From: Eutreptiella sp. 'Long Island Sound 2002'
Lineage: Eukaryota > Euglenozoa > Euglenophyceae > Eutreptiales > Eutreptiaceae
DNA: 64,000 nucleotides
Direction of reading: 5' to 3'
Assembly (NCBI GenBank): GCA_964036045.1
Contig: OZ038385.1
Coordinates: 29,759,306 to 29,823,305 of the forward strand
Under the pieces are notes generated by a model, which was given only the letters and a program-made list of their open reading frames with translations, made no database searches and had not been told where the DNA came from. The position numbers and the translations under genes were made by a program. This document shows, piece by piece, positions 11,390-22,500 of this stretch (the stretch's first letter is position 1; the number at the start of each line of letters is the position of its first letter).

Positions 11390-14335
11390 GGCTATGGACA
11401 CAGCATGTGAGCACTTGACCCAACCTGCCTGCTGCACCATACTTGAGAAGAGTGCTCGGCATGCCAAGCTGCCAAGCGACCCCACTTCGCTCGCCAAGCC
11501 TTGCCAAGCGCTCACATCCCGGGTACACAACCATTGGACACCAAATATTACAGCACATGATGCACTAAACAGCCCCCTGCAACACACACCTACAACAAGC
11601 AACAAGTTTGTGATTCACTGGGTACCAGAGAGGGTGTTGTTGCACCGTGCATGCACCGCGTCCGCACCATGGGGGCGTGTCGGCACAGCACGCACAACGC
11701 GCGCATGCAGGGAGAAATTGGGTGTTTCTGGACAATTGGCAATATTCTTGCCTACACAAACCATACTACACACCCACAATGTTTGACAGCCCCGTCCTTT
11801 GATGTGCACTCTTTTGGTGAAATATGTACTGGTTAGGAATATAGGACACCAAGCCACAATTTTCAGCCATGACCTCTTTGAGCACAGGTTGATCCAGGTC
11901 ACACAAAGGTACAGGGTTAAGAGCCCCATCAACGATGGACAAATAGCTAGGTCACTTAGGGGCCTGCATAGTCTCATTTGAATCCTCCGGCACATATATA
12001 GGACTGTTGGGGAGTTGCACTCGACCCACGGTCATCCTGTCAAGCATGCGACGCCAATAGGTGTGCTCGCTTGACGTGCCAGTCTCTATCCCTAACCGCA
12101 AAGGGGCCAATCCAAATCCAAATTCTTGATAGATACCACGAACCTACAGGAAAGGATGCAAAACGACACACACCAAAACACTAGAAATGGGGGCAAAGCA
12201 TGCAAGCAACTCATATGGATACATAATAAGGCTCATTGTTACTGTGGTACTAGGCACTACTATGCAGCTTGGGTACGGTCCTATACAAACTTTGTGCACG
12301 GCGCCCAGTACGACCCCCATGGAAACTATTAGCGGCCAAACACCAGTGCACCATCCCAAGATGCACCCACCCAAACAGCCCATAGAACAGTAGAAAGGCT
12401 TGGTTGCAAGCACGAGACCTGTCTTCCTGGGTTTTTTTGTTGCCAATAAATCCCACGGGCTTCTGGGTAGTTTTCGTTCTTTCTTGGCGGCCTCTTGATG
12501 GTTGCAATGATCACCGGAAGGGTCCGCACATATACCCAAAGTTTGCACCGCGGGCGCACCGTGGCAAGAGTGCCCTCACAATGTGCTTAAAATAGGCTGT
12601 AAACGAGTAGATGGCACAAGAAGGCACAAGAATGCAAGGGGGGAAACACAAACACAATCTTTCACACAGTCCTATGAAGCACCCCAATTTACGCTTGCCA
12701 AGCGCTACTCTCACGTATGTGTAGGACCCCCTCCTGTACATCAACCATGGTGACAGGTTTCGGATACACAACCCTAACCCCGGGCCTCCTTGGGCCAAGC
12801 TACGCCCGGGTTCCCCTAACGGTACTAATAGGGGGGGGGTGCCTTCGAAAAGGCATGGGTTACGCGCAACCCATAGAAATATCAATGTCTCTCGGAAGTG
12901 ACGTCTTTGCATGTCATGAGGCTTGATCTTCGGGCTGATGCGGCGAAGAATGGGGCGGACGTAAAGCACACAATCAAAGTGGACCCGCTCAAAACGGTGT
13001 TTAGTTAGCCCATTGGGAAACTTCTGCCAAACAAAAGGGGCCTCGGAGGCTTGACACAAAATTTGGGACCCGGGGAGGGGGGGGGGGGTTAAGGGTGAAG
13101 TGCTTTTTAAGTGCATAGGTCCCCCGTGAAGGGGTACCCCTGTTGTGAAACACAAGATACGTGACAGGGAGTGCCGCGTAGCAATAAGAAAGCGATGGTT
13201 GACACCATCCGGAGCCAGTCCAGGAAACGACTCAGCACTTCTGGGAGTCAACGACAGTATCCGACATTGTCTTGTCGGGTACTTGTTGGGTGTCGGGTAT
13301 AGGGGGCTCATGTGCACTGCGCACACACCGCGCACGTCGTTCACACCCTTTCACCAGGACACTCCATTGTCCGCATGCATGGAAAGCGCCCCCCCAGTGG
13401 AATGTCGAGGCATTGCAATGTAGATCCAAAACAGATTCTGCCAAACACTCCAAAATCCCAACCGCTCGTCCATAAACACGTCCATTAACAACACGCATCA
13501 CTTTATGGAAGGCTAAGCAGATGGGTTTCGGCGCAGTGGCTCTCCGGTCAAGTCTCCTTCCCCTTTGAAACAACCACTCTTCAGGGGCACATACAATGTG
13601 CATGAGCAAATCTCTGCCCTTAACCCTCAAACTCGATGGCTGCCTTGGGTCCGCCGCGCTTTCAGTTTCGCACCGCGCGCCCACCGTGTCCACTGTCCAG
13701 TGCACCCCTCTAGTCCAATGCGTCCCTCGACAGCACCATCAGTGATGAATTAGCCCCCCCTTCGCAGGTCTCTGACAGATACAGCGCTAGCCCTTGGTCC
13801 ACGCTGAAGTGTCCACTGCCTCTGTAGCTACGTCATTTCCCATTCCCCATCCCTGAGTAGTCGGACAAACTTGGACAACCGCTGCCAAACTCACGGAACT
13901 AGCTCCCCACTGTGGTGCTCACTCCCTCTTGCCCCACCTCATCCCAGGCTCATCCTGATGTAATACTCGCTGCTTGCTTCCCATTCCCAACAGATTTCTT
14001 CAGATGCGTCAATCTTTGTGCCTCCGCCAGTCGTCTGCCCCTTGAGTTCCAACCACCCCCAATGAGACCAGGATCTGACAAAGCTGCACCTCCGCCCCGA
14101 CGGCTCCCTCTCCCAGAGGACCTGTCCCCACGCATCACGGGTGCCCATGGCTTGTGCTGTTTCCACTGGCGGGGCCACTCTTTGATTCCCTGGTACACAT
14201 ACCCAGAATCCAGATGGAATGACTCTGCATGCAACACAGGGCACGTGCAGAACTGCCCGTAGCTGTCCCATGCGCAAGCTCTGCCGCTCCGTCCCTGGCA
14301 CTGGGAGCGCTTACTGCGCGCCGCGGGCGCGCCGC

Positions 14336-14447
14336 AGGGTAAGGGTAATTAGCTTCAGGGCACACTGTCCAGGAAATATATACACCAGGGCAAAAAGTTT
14401 CCGTGCACATTGATCTGTTGACAACATAGCTCACAACAGAGGAGAGA
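14336..14447 (+). repeat. dispersed repeat A, copy 1
   Basis: Shares TTAGCTT-AG, ACACTGTC-AGGAAATATA and TGTTGACA with 54857-54970 in the same order and orientation, over about 110 bases. Function unknown. Confidence 0.7.
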
Positions 14448-14744
14448 CTACGGCACTGCCACATCCAGCCGGGGCTGAGCTCAAGGGCGGGATCTTCAAT
14501 ACCAAACAATATTTGTGTAGTGCCTCATCTTGCCCGGTGTAGCGCTCAAAGCACTCTTACACACCACCATAGGTGTAACTTAGTTCAGTAGATTACCTCT
14601 GAAGCCCAGAAAACCCATTGTTCCGTAGAACCATTTTGGGGTCCGCAGAAGGGGGGTCCCTCCCCACCCACCCTTGGGGTTGGGTCCTGGCTGGCAACCA
14701 CGCCCATGCTACCTAACCCTTGCCGTCTGAGGAGTGCCCAAAGC

Positions 14745-14965
14745 AAGGACGACGCAAAGTTCATACACGGCCCATTCCATATTGGGGACGGGCAACAAGT
14801 GCACCATTTGTGGGGGGCAGAGGCCCAAAAAGGTAAAAATAGTAACAAAAATAGGGGAGGAAAGGCGAAAAGGGGTATACATTACCCCTACGGTACATAC
14901 AGTCCATAAAAAACGCATGTGTGTATGTACCACTATATTGCCTCTGTTCCAAGTTAATTACCCAA
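14745..14965 (+). repeat. dispersed repeat B, copy 1
   Basis: Matches 55425-55605. Both have ACAAGTGCACCATTTG, then GCCCAAAAAGG or ACCCAAAAAGG, then GCATGTGTGTATGTACCACTA or a close variant. Repeats A and B keep the same order and similar spacing at 14 kb and 55 kb, so they may be parts of one larger element. Confidence 0.7.
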
Positions 14966-16125
14966 ATTGCGCGCCGCAGGGTGCACCGCAGGATACGCAC
15001 CCCCACTGGCTCTGCGCAGTGGCGCAGTGACTCATCCCAAAACCACGCCCCATGCCCTGCTTGCATCCACTCATCAGCTGACCCCATCTGCGTACACCCG
15101 CAACCACCCCGCGCGCTCTGTCACTCTTCTCATGTGGCTGCCATTGGATCGAGTGCCATCCGATGCCCCTGCGACACTGGGGTCACTGACTGCTTGCAGG
15201 ACATTAGTGTAATTGTGGTGCAGCACTGGTGGCGTAGCTTGGACAAGTGTAGCTGGGCCATAGGTCGCTCTCCAGGATCTCTGAGTACATTCAAGTGAAA
15301 GACAGCGTACCTTGACCGTAAGACAGCACTAGTTGCCACCCTCGGACGCTCTCCAGCATCAGCCCAATGCAATCAGTAGCACACCAGCAGCAAAGCCGCC
15401 GCACGGCCGTTGTTGAATCCAGTAGCCCAACGGCGTACCTTGCACAAGGGGGAGTGGGATACAACATGCCAAGCTGCACAGCCTGTTCGTCGAAGACGCA
15501 GCTGTTAGCATCAGCCGTCAATGAGCAGTCCAATTGACACCTTCCCCTCAGGTGCTTGACTTTCGCACTGTGTTTTTCAATCTACCAAGCGCACGTGCGA
15601 AAGGTGAGAAGGGTGCTGCGAGCTGGCATGCACCCATCGTTCTTCTTATCCAAGGGACAGGTAACGACACAAAGATACGCCAGCGGTCACTTGTGCTCGG
15701 AAAGGCGCGCACGTCAGACTGCAGGAGCTCCCCTGGAAGCCCTTTGCCAATGGAGCGCCAACGCTCCAACGCGCTCTCTCCCGGAGAAAGGCACGCAAGC
15801 GGCCCCTGCCGTAGGCAACTAAGTGACCACCGGGGAGAGGCAAACAGGCCGACCCAGTTCAACCTGGGCTCCGGGTCCAGAAACCTCGGTCGGGCCTCCC
15901 CCAAGCAGGTACCATAGCCTGAAGGGCTAGCCGTGCTAGGACACCTGGCAGGCAAAAACCAACCCCCTTTGTAGGGCTCATGCTGAACATGATTGGCGCG
16001 AAGAGGACGTGGCCTCGCACTTGACATGAAGAGCTACCGAGGCACCCCTCCCCCCCCCACGCGAGGGGAGCACAGAAGGCACACCATCATCTGGGGTGGC
16101 CCTCTGCAGCCGCGCTTCCAAACCA

Positions 16126-17016
16126 TCAAACATCCACTTCGCTCGCCTCTGCATTCACAGGACCTGCCTTCTGTTCCAGGACCCGAAAGTAAGTGCACGC
16201 CTTCATGGCAGCCATTTGCTCTGCCAGCACCTTCTTTCCCGCAATGCAGGTTCCCCGAAACACCTTGTCCTCAACCCTCACCATTGACTGCCAGATCGAC
16301 CCCCGCCCACGCGTTTCGTACTCAATCTCTTTGTGCGTCCGCCGTGCCAGCCTTTGACCCAGATGCTCTTGCAGCAGGTTCTTCCAAGGCCGTGATTGCG
16401 CGCGCTTCAGCACAGTCTCTCGCACCTCCAACAAGGGGCCCTCGACTTCCTTGGGTGCCTCTCGTAGCCCAAGTGCTTGGCAGGCCCTCATGGCTGCGAC
16501 CTGCTGCGTAAACCTTTTATCTCCCGTGATACCCCGCACTTTGCCTTGACCAGACGTCACATACCCACTGAAGAACCTTCGGCCCTGAAACTGGCAGAAC
16601 GCCCAGGAGACTTGCGTCCCCGGCATGGTCTCCACGTAGTATTCGACGTCTATCCACCTCTTGTCGGCGCCGAGCGCTTTGAGCAATGCGCCCTTCCAGT
16701 GGCGTTCCTTGGCTGCCTTTAACATGGGGATCGTAACCACCCGGTCCCGAGCTCGCGCATTCATCTCCTCATCCACCGTGAAGGTCCTACCCCATGCTCC
16801 CACAACCTTTGGCGTCTTCTCATCCAATACAAGGGGCTCACCCTCCTCATCCACCAAGATGGGCTCACTCTCGGCCCCTGCGACCCCTGCCATTGACCAA
16901 CGGTGCCAAAAGACCCTGCAAATAAGAGCCAGCCCCATACTCCCCACAACGAGGGGCCAACTGCGTTGGAGGGGCCAATGGTTCTGGGGTTGACCAAGGT
17001 TAACAGGCACGGTCAT
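16126..17016 (-). CDS. protein with two double-stranded-RNA-binding-like repeats
   Basis: The open frame extends up to 17451. Candidate ATG starts are 17014-17016 (MTVPVNLGQPQ) and 16891-16893 (MAGVAGAESEP); the stop is TGA at 16126-16128. From the first start a hydrophobic stretch (WPLVVGSMGLALICRVF) precedes an acidic linker (ILVDEEGEPLVLDEK). Two related repeats of about 75 residues follow. The first has W-K-G-A-L-L-K...VEYY...GRRFFSGY...QQVAAMRACQALG. The second has WKNLLQEHL...EIEYETRG...VFRGTCIAGKKVLAEQMAAMKAC. The pattern of an E-Y-E strand, a central F-x-G, then G-K-K and AA-x-KA resembles the dsRNA-binding motif, whose KK contacts the RNA backbone. The second repeat keeps this better. 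An upstream exon may be missing. It lies downstream of a retrotransposon on the same strand, but nothing shows it is part of it. Confidence 0.5.
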   Translation of the reverse strand: MTVPVNLGQPQNHWPLQRSWPLVVGSMGLALICRVFWHRWSMAGVAGAESEPILVDEEGEPLVLDEKTPKVVGAWGRTFTVDEEMNARARDRVVTIPMLKAAKERHWKGALLKALGADKRWIDVEYYVETMPGTQVSWAFCQFQGRRFFSGYVTSGQGKVRGITGDKRFTQQVAAMRACQALGLREAPKEVEGPLLEVRETVLKRAQSRPWKNLLQEHLGQRLARRTHKEIEYETRGRGSIWQSMVRVEDKVFRGTCIAGKKVLAEQMAAMKACTYFRVLEQKAGPVNAEASEVDV

Positions 17017-17607
17017 CACCGGCGGGCGCCCGACCCATGACGCCCTGGTTGACGGCGATGGTGTGGAAGAGGAAAGGCGTTGTTGGGATGGTTTTGGCAG
17101 CTCTGTGGCGTGTCGCAGTCTGCGAATCACAGATGGGAGATCAGCAACAGGGAACAAAGGGGTTTGTTTGGAGAGCGGCTTGTACAGGCTCCGTCTGCAA
17201 GGGCCGCCCAGCTCCCCTTCACACTTGGTGAAAATACCAGGAGTGGCAAATAAGCCACACGTGGCGAGCACAGCAACCACCATGAGCCTGCAAGCAGCAG
17301 TGCTGGCAATATAACCTCTGGCATGTGCACACCCGGTGAGTGGGGGGCACTGCTGTGGTGTGCCACACACAAACATGCGCAGAGTGAGTGTACAAACCTG
17401 TGAGTGGACGTGCAACAATGGTAGCATGGTAGCAGTGGGGTCATGAAGCAAAGGTTACTTAGCTACTTAACGCCCCTGTGCTACAGGCAACTCGTTCTCA
17501 GCTCAACACAATTCAAGTTCGGCTGCCTTGCAGCACATAAGAATTCAATTCAGTCCTGCTGCACTGCGGGGCACAAGATGGAGGCAAGGAACATGAACGT
17601 GGTAGCA

Positions 17608-17680
17608 GGCCATGAGGCAACGGAAACTGGGCTCGCATACGCCCCCGTGTCACAGGCGCATGGTCATAACCACATTGTTC
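17608..17680 (+). repeat. 73-bp sequence identical to 62895-62967
   Basis: The 73 bases from GGCCATGAGGCAACGG to CACATTGTTC are identical at 62895-62967. Only the far copy has flanking direct repeats, so this one may be the template. Confidence 0.85.
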
Positions 17681-17809
17681 AGTGTTTTGCTTGCTGCACT
17701 GCAGCGTAGACCAGTTCTGTACCACACCAGGTGGTTGCTGACTGTGCATAGGCACTGGTCCCCTGGACATTTAGGTCAGCTCGCACCCACCACCCACCCA
17801 CAGTGCCGG

Positions 17810-18176
17810 TTAGTCTCTAACCCTTGCCCTGCAGGTCGTGACCCTGTCATGCACTTGCTCTCTGACTCGTGAGAACGTGTCATACTCAATCCTCAGGGGC
17901 GCAATGGCGCCTTGGATGGCGCAAAGGCGTCTCGGCATTTCAGTATGTGCTCCGTCTGTCAGGCAATTCAACAAATCATTGCTGTTCGGCGTGTGGCGCA
18001 TACCATTTCAGCTCCCCACCATGCATGCGCATGCCGCCCACACATTCATGCCTACTTGCTTCCGTCATCCTCACTTGGGCCGCACTCTCGCCGCCCCAGT
18101 CTTGCTTCGGCTGTTCAACACGTGACAACGTGTCGAGCCTGTGGCTCAGGGGCGCTACGGCGCCCTGCTTTTTCAT
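17810..18176 (-). pseudogene. two short fragments of LINE endonuclease coding sequence
   Basis: Minus-strand peptides GAIAPLRIEYDTFSRVRE (about 17870-17925) and GAVAPLSHRLDTLSRVE (about 18115-18165) resemble DAFAPPEFEHDTSLRARD in ORF2 of the adjacent retrotransposon (about 23830-23880). The matching DNA shares a GGGGCGC...GGCG core and ACGTGTC. They look like decayed scraps, arranged as two direct copies. Confidence 0.4.
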
Positions 18177-18228
18177 TTCTTGACATTTCTCGGCTGTTCC
18201 GTGCCGCCGTGGCCTCCCTTTTACCTTG

Positions 18229-18285
18229 GTCAGCTCGAACCCACCCTGATCAGCTCGAACCCTGGTCAGCTCGAACCCACCACCT
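18229..18285 (+). repeat. short tandem array, 18-bp unit
   Basis: Three imperfect copies of GGTCAGCTCGAACCCACC. A single related copy lies near 17774. Confidence 0.7.
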
Positions 18286-18415
18286 CCCTTTGCGCCGGTT
18301 AGCCCCGGTCTCTCGCTCTGTGGGTCTCTCTCCTACTCTCTCCCTTCCATTCTCACTTGCTCTCCCCTTCTCTTTCTCTCCTGTTGCACCTCTCTGCTCC
18401 TTTCCCACTGTGCTC

Positions 18416-18417
<2 letters not shown>

Positions 18418-18447
<30 letters not shown>
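18418..18447 (+). repeat. CT microsatellite
   Basis: About 14 CT units, surrounded by a longer pyrimidine-rich stretch (18300-18480). Confidence 0.9.
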
Positions 18448-18451
<4 letters not shown>

Positions 18452-18487
18452 CTCTCTCCCTCTCTCTCGTGCCCTCTCTCTCGCGCC

Positions 18488-18598
18488 CAAAAAAAGGGGG
18501 ATTCGGGTTGTTCGGTGCATCTCTATCCCCCCCGGGGTTCGAACCATCCTCCACGGGACAGAAGAGGTGTGGTGTATCCACTGGGCCACGACGATGGG
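18488..18598 (-). repeat. tRNA-derived SINE-like element (copy 2) with Pol III terminator
   Basis: The minus strand has A-box-like TGGCCCAGTGG, B box GGTTCGAACCCC, the tail ATGCACCGAACAACCC and then TTTTTTT (the A run at 18488-18494), a typical RNA polymerase III stop. Box spacing and tail match the element at 3841-3936. Confidence 0.65.
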
Positions 18599-18655
18599 TT
18601 ATCTGCACCATGGCACCATGCGCTCCACTCTTCGTCTCCTTTGTGTCACCCCCTG

Positions 18656-19534
18656 TCATGCGTATCTTCTTTCGCATGGGGGTGTGTTCAGCAGTGTGTA
18701 GAGGAACCGCACAGCGTCCCCGGGTACCGGGTCCGCCTGCCTGAAGAGCGTTCTTTGGAACAATCGCAAGAGGTCCGCTCGGCCTGCCAGCCACACATGC
18801 ATGCAATCGCCAGTTCTGCTTACCGAGGAGGGCACTGCTCTGTGTCCTTTTGCCGTCGGACAGTGGAGGATTGCCTCCCACTGGAACGGGTGCCACTTGT
18901 CTGCACTTTTGGGTCGCCACTGGACCTGCATGTTCGCCAGAGCCTGGGTCTTCAGGGTCCAGTTGATCTGGACCATCACCGAGTAGAGCTCCTGATTGCT
19001 CATCTGCAGTGGTTCCCCATCGTTGTCCACAATCTCACAGTGCATCCTGGTGCCATGTGGTTGGTCCAGTCGGAGCCAGATCTGCTGATTGCGGGCCCAG
19101 GCCATTGTGGTCAGTTCTGCTTCAACTGCTTGCAGTCCTTCGTTCGCAATGGCGTCCAGCTGACTCAGTGCTTGCACCTTGAAACGCCGGCGTTCTTGCT
19201 GAGGCTTGACCTTCTTTGGGGTTGGCTGGATGTGTGTGTATGGGCCATACCGCTGCTGGTGAGATCCCTTCTCCTGCTGTGTCCTCCCACACGGCATAAC
19301 GCCTGGGTGCCTTTCCGCGACAGGACGCGGCGTTCAGCTGCTTGGTGTTCTCCTTTGCGTGCTGCTGCTCACTGCGGCAGAACGCAGCCCATGTGTTGCA
19401 AGCTCTACTGCGACAAAACGCAGCTCATGTGATGCAGACTCTGCGTCAGAGCACAGGTGTTTCAGACATGCATTGCTGTGCTTGGTGCCTGTGGGATGTC
19501 TGCTCCATTGTGCAAGGGCTTCTGGCTCTGGCAT
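18656..19534 (-). pseudogene. ORF3 of LINE copy 2 (one internal TGA)
   Basis: Starts at the ATG (19532-19534) that shares one base with the ORF2 stop TAA. It stays open for 66 codons to TGA at 19334-19336, then continues in the same frame for about 225 codons to TGA at 18656-18658. After the internal stop the product is basic (PTPKKVKPQQERRRFKVQAL) followed by a region with WLRLDQPHGTRMHCEIVDN and DKWHPFQWEAILHC that I do not recognise. DNA encoding the N-terminal part holds two copies of a roughly 36-bp direct repeat (19370-19440). Function unknown. It may be a third element-encoded protein or a fragment of host sequence. Confidence 0.5.
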
Positions 19535-19536
19535 TA
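19532..19536 (-). promoter_or_regulatory. TAATG stop/start overlap between ORF2 and ORF3
   Basis: ORF2 stop TAA (19534-19536) and ORF3 ATG (19532-19534) share the base at 19534. The arrangement is compatible with termination-re-initiation. Confidence 0.6.
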
Positions 19537-22500
19537 TCGACCCTGTCCTGGGTTCCTGCGTTTCCTGAGCCTTCGCTTCTTGCGCTGTCGCCTGGTGTCA
19601 CTCACATTAGTGCTGAAGGACAGTGTGTCTGCAGCTGACAGTGCACTCGACAGCACTCCCTGGTGTGTGTGTCCTGGTCTCATTTCCTCACTTTCTGTAT
19701 TGCTTGAGGAGTACGGTCCCATCCCACGTGGCGCTGGCTCCCCGGATGCTTCCCCTGTCAGTTCATCACTGTCCATGGGTACCATACCCAGGGATGACCA
19801 GAGTGCCCTTGTGCCCTCTGACTCTGATCCCGACCCTCCCCTCAAACCTACCGTGGACTCTGACCCAGATGATGATTTTGGTGCAACATGCTGTGACCAC
19901 AGTGGGCTTGAACACATGCCTTCCATGGCCAATCCATTCGCCATCTCATTTCCCTGCACATTGACATGTGCTGGGACATGTTCCCACCTGACTTCTCTTC
20001 CCGGCGTCGCCATTTCCTGGAGCAGCATTTCCCAGACTGGGACGTGGACTTGCAGTTTTCCAGATGTGGTTGTCCATCCCTTTGACTTCCAGTGTTGGGC
20101 CCTGCCAGTCGCTCCCAGCTGCAGGTATTGTGAGTCGGTGAGGATTGCCAGTTTTGGCACCCACAAACCCTGTAAGGCTTCCACGGCTGCCCAAAGCTCT
20201 GCTCCGTTGTTTGTTTGCCTGTAATGTGTTGGTACGTAGCCACAGAAGCGCACCTCTGGCCCTTGGTCGTCTTCCGCCGCGAACACGCCAAATCCCCCGG
20301 CCCTGCGCATGTCCTTGTGGCCCAGTCGCTTCGACGATCCATCAGTGTACACTATCCTGTAGCCCTTCTCCACCAGTTCTGCAATCAGTTCTTGCACTCC
20401 TTGTAGCACTCCCGGGCCTGCCTGCCTCGGGCGCTTCGGGCGTGACTCCTTTGCCCTTTGCCAACTTTGATTGTCGGCTGATTTTTCTTGGGTGAAGCAT
20501 TCCGTGTGTGCTTGCCACCACGCATTCAGTCCCCCATGTACTTGCACTTCCCCTTGTCGTGGCTGCACTCCGGTGTCTCGAAGTTGTTCCAGTGATTTTT
20601 GAAATCCTTTCCATTGTTCCCTGTGCTCCCCTCTGTAAAATCCCACCCACTCACATAGCTCCCTTAGCCATGTTGTAAGGTATGACGCGAACACCGGCGA
20701 CGCTCCTGCCTTGACTTCGCATCGATATCGCCAGTGGGCACTTCTTGCTGACCACATCGCCCAGCCTTGGTTCGTTTTCAGCAACCATTCTTGGTCGTCA
20801 GACTCCATCATATCTCAAACTGTGGATGTCCCGTTATCAGTTGTCACCTGGCCATAGTAGTGCTGTATAACCGCCGCTGCTGCTTTGAACATGGGGCATT
20901 CGACCATCGCGTGTTTGATCGTCTCCTTTTGTGAGCAAACCGGGCACTTGTCAGTGCCTGACCTCTTGTAGACTCTTGCATGTACGGTCAGTTTGTGCCA
21001 CAGCGCCTTTCACGCAAAGTCTTGAGCCCTCGGTGGTAGCTGTGCCTGTGCCAGCTGTTCCCATACCTCCGGTGTTTGCGGGTCGCGGACCCCTGGCTGA
21101 GAGGCGTAGAACTGGAGCAGCCATGCCCTGGTCTAGTTTTGGGTATGGACTGCGGGGGTATCAAACCCCCCTTGTGACATGACTTTGTTGAGGAGTCGTC
21201 CGCCATGATTGTAGACCCCTTTCCATGTCCGGGGCAGTGCATTGAACAATCTTGCGTCCTCCAAGCTTTGGAATTGACCCCACGTCAGCACCCCCTGCCG
21301 GATCAATTTCGTGTTGTAGTAGGAGCAGCGGAACTCATTTCGGAAATACACAGAGTGCCACAACGGCAGGCGGTCCCGGTTTGCCGGGGGGGCCACCTGC
21401 GGGGCCACTCGCTGAATGTTGGAGTGTGCCTTCGCCGACCATCCCAGAAATGTGAGATCTGCCGTTCGGACCATGCCCAGTTGAATATATGGAAGGTTGT
21501 CCTTGGATGGTGTGAACCCTATGGCTGTTACCCATGCATAGAAGGTCTCCACTGCCTTGTCAGGGAATTTGTGAGGGTCTCCCAACAGGCTGACGAACGG
21601 AGCCGCCGCCTAGTGCATAAGAAACAGTTCTGGTTCTGGTAGTGCCAGTCCCCCTTGCGTTCTTGGTCGTGAGAGGATTGGTAAGGTGATTCCCCAGCTG
21701 TTGGTACCCATAGTCACGTGATACACCAACTTCAGTTGTCTGATCACCGAGACTGGGGCGTAATATGCCTTGGATACCCATGCCACGACCGGCAGAATCC
21801 ATGATGTCAGCATGAATGCTCGTTCGTTCATGGACAGTTGCAACGTGGATACCACCCTTGCGCGACGGAAGGCCTCTTGCAGTGCTGGTGCGAAGGGCTG
21901 CTCCATCGTCAGCCCCCATCCTTGGTCGTCTTGTTGGTGCCGAATATTCCCCAGGCGTACACCCAGATACTTGACGAAGTTTTTGACATCCACTCCAATG
22001 TCCCGAAAGCACCTCGCCCACTCCATTGCCCCACAGTTGCGAACTATCGCTGCCGTTTTGTTCAGGTTGACCTTCAACCCCGAAAATTGTCCGAAACATG
22101 AAACCACTTCCCATACCCTTTTCAACAGCTGTGGGTTGGCTCTTCCATCAAAGAAAATGATGAGGTCATCTGCATACATCATGACAGTCAGTACTGGACC
22201 CAGGTCTTGTAGCGGGAAAATCACGAAGGATGCCACCAGGGAGAACAGCGCCGGGGAGAGTGGATCCCCCTGGCGTGTGCCTGCCCTCGGGTGGTGGTAT
22301 ACGCCTGGGACGTATCCTTTTCCAACGGAGTATAGATACGGAGCTCGCAAAAGGTGTAGAATCAGACGGATATACAAGAATGGTATGCACATTAGACCCA
22401 GAGCTGCCGACACCATCTCGTGAGACATCGTGGGGAAGGCATTTTTGAAGTCCACTGATAACGCCGCTCCTTCACTTAGGCCATCCCAGAGTGCCCGTGA

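Larger units (their letters stand above)
11390..16125. other. intergenic region with dispersed repeats
   Basis: No convincing gene. It holds GCGC-motif copies near 11639, 12542, 13311, 13667 and 14310, and two dispersed repeats (14336-14447, 14745-14965). An 834-bp open frame at 12511-13344 (minus) has no recognisable motif and overlaps repeat sequence, so I do not call it a gene. I see nothing definable at 15300-16100. Confidence 0.5.

Noticed and set aside
12511-13344. Long minus-strand open frame of about 277 codons
   Set aside because: No domain, no plausible splice context, includes GCGC-motif sequence, and its peptide composition looks random.
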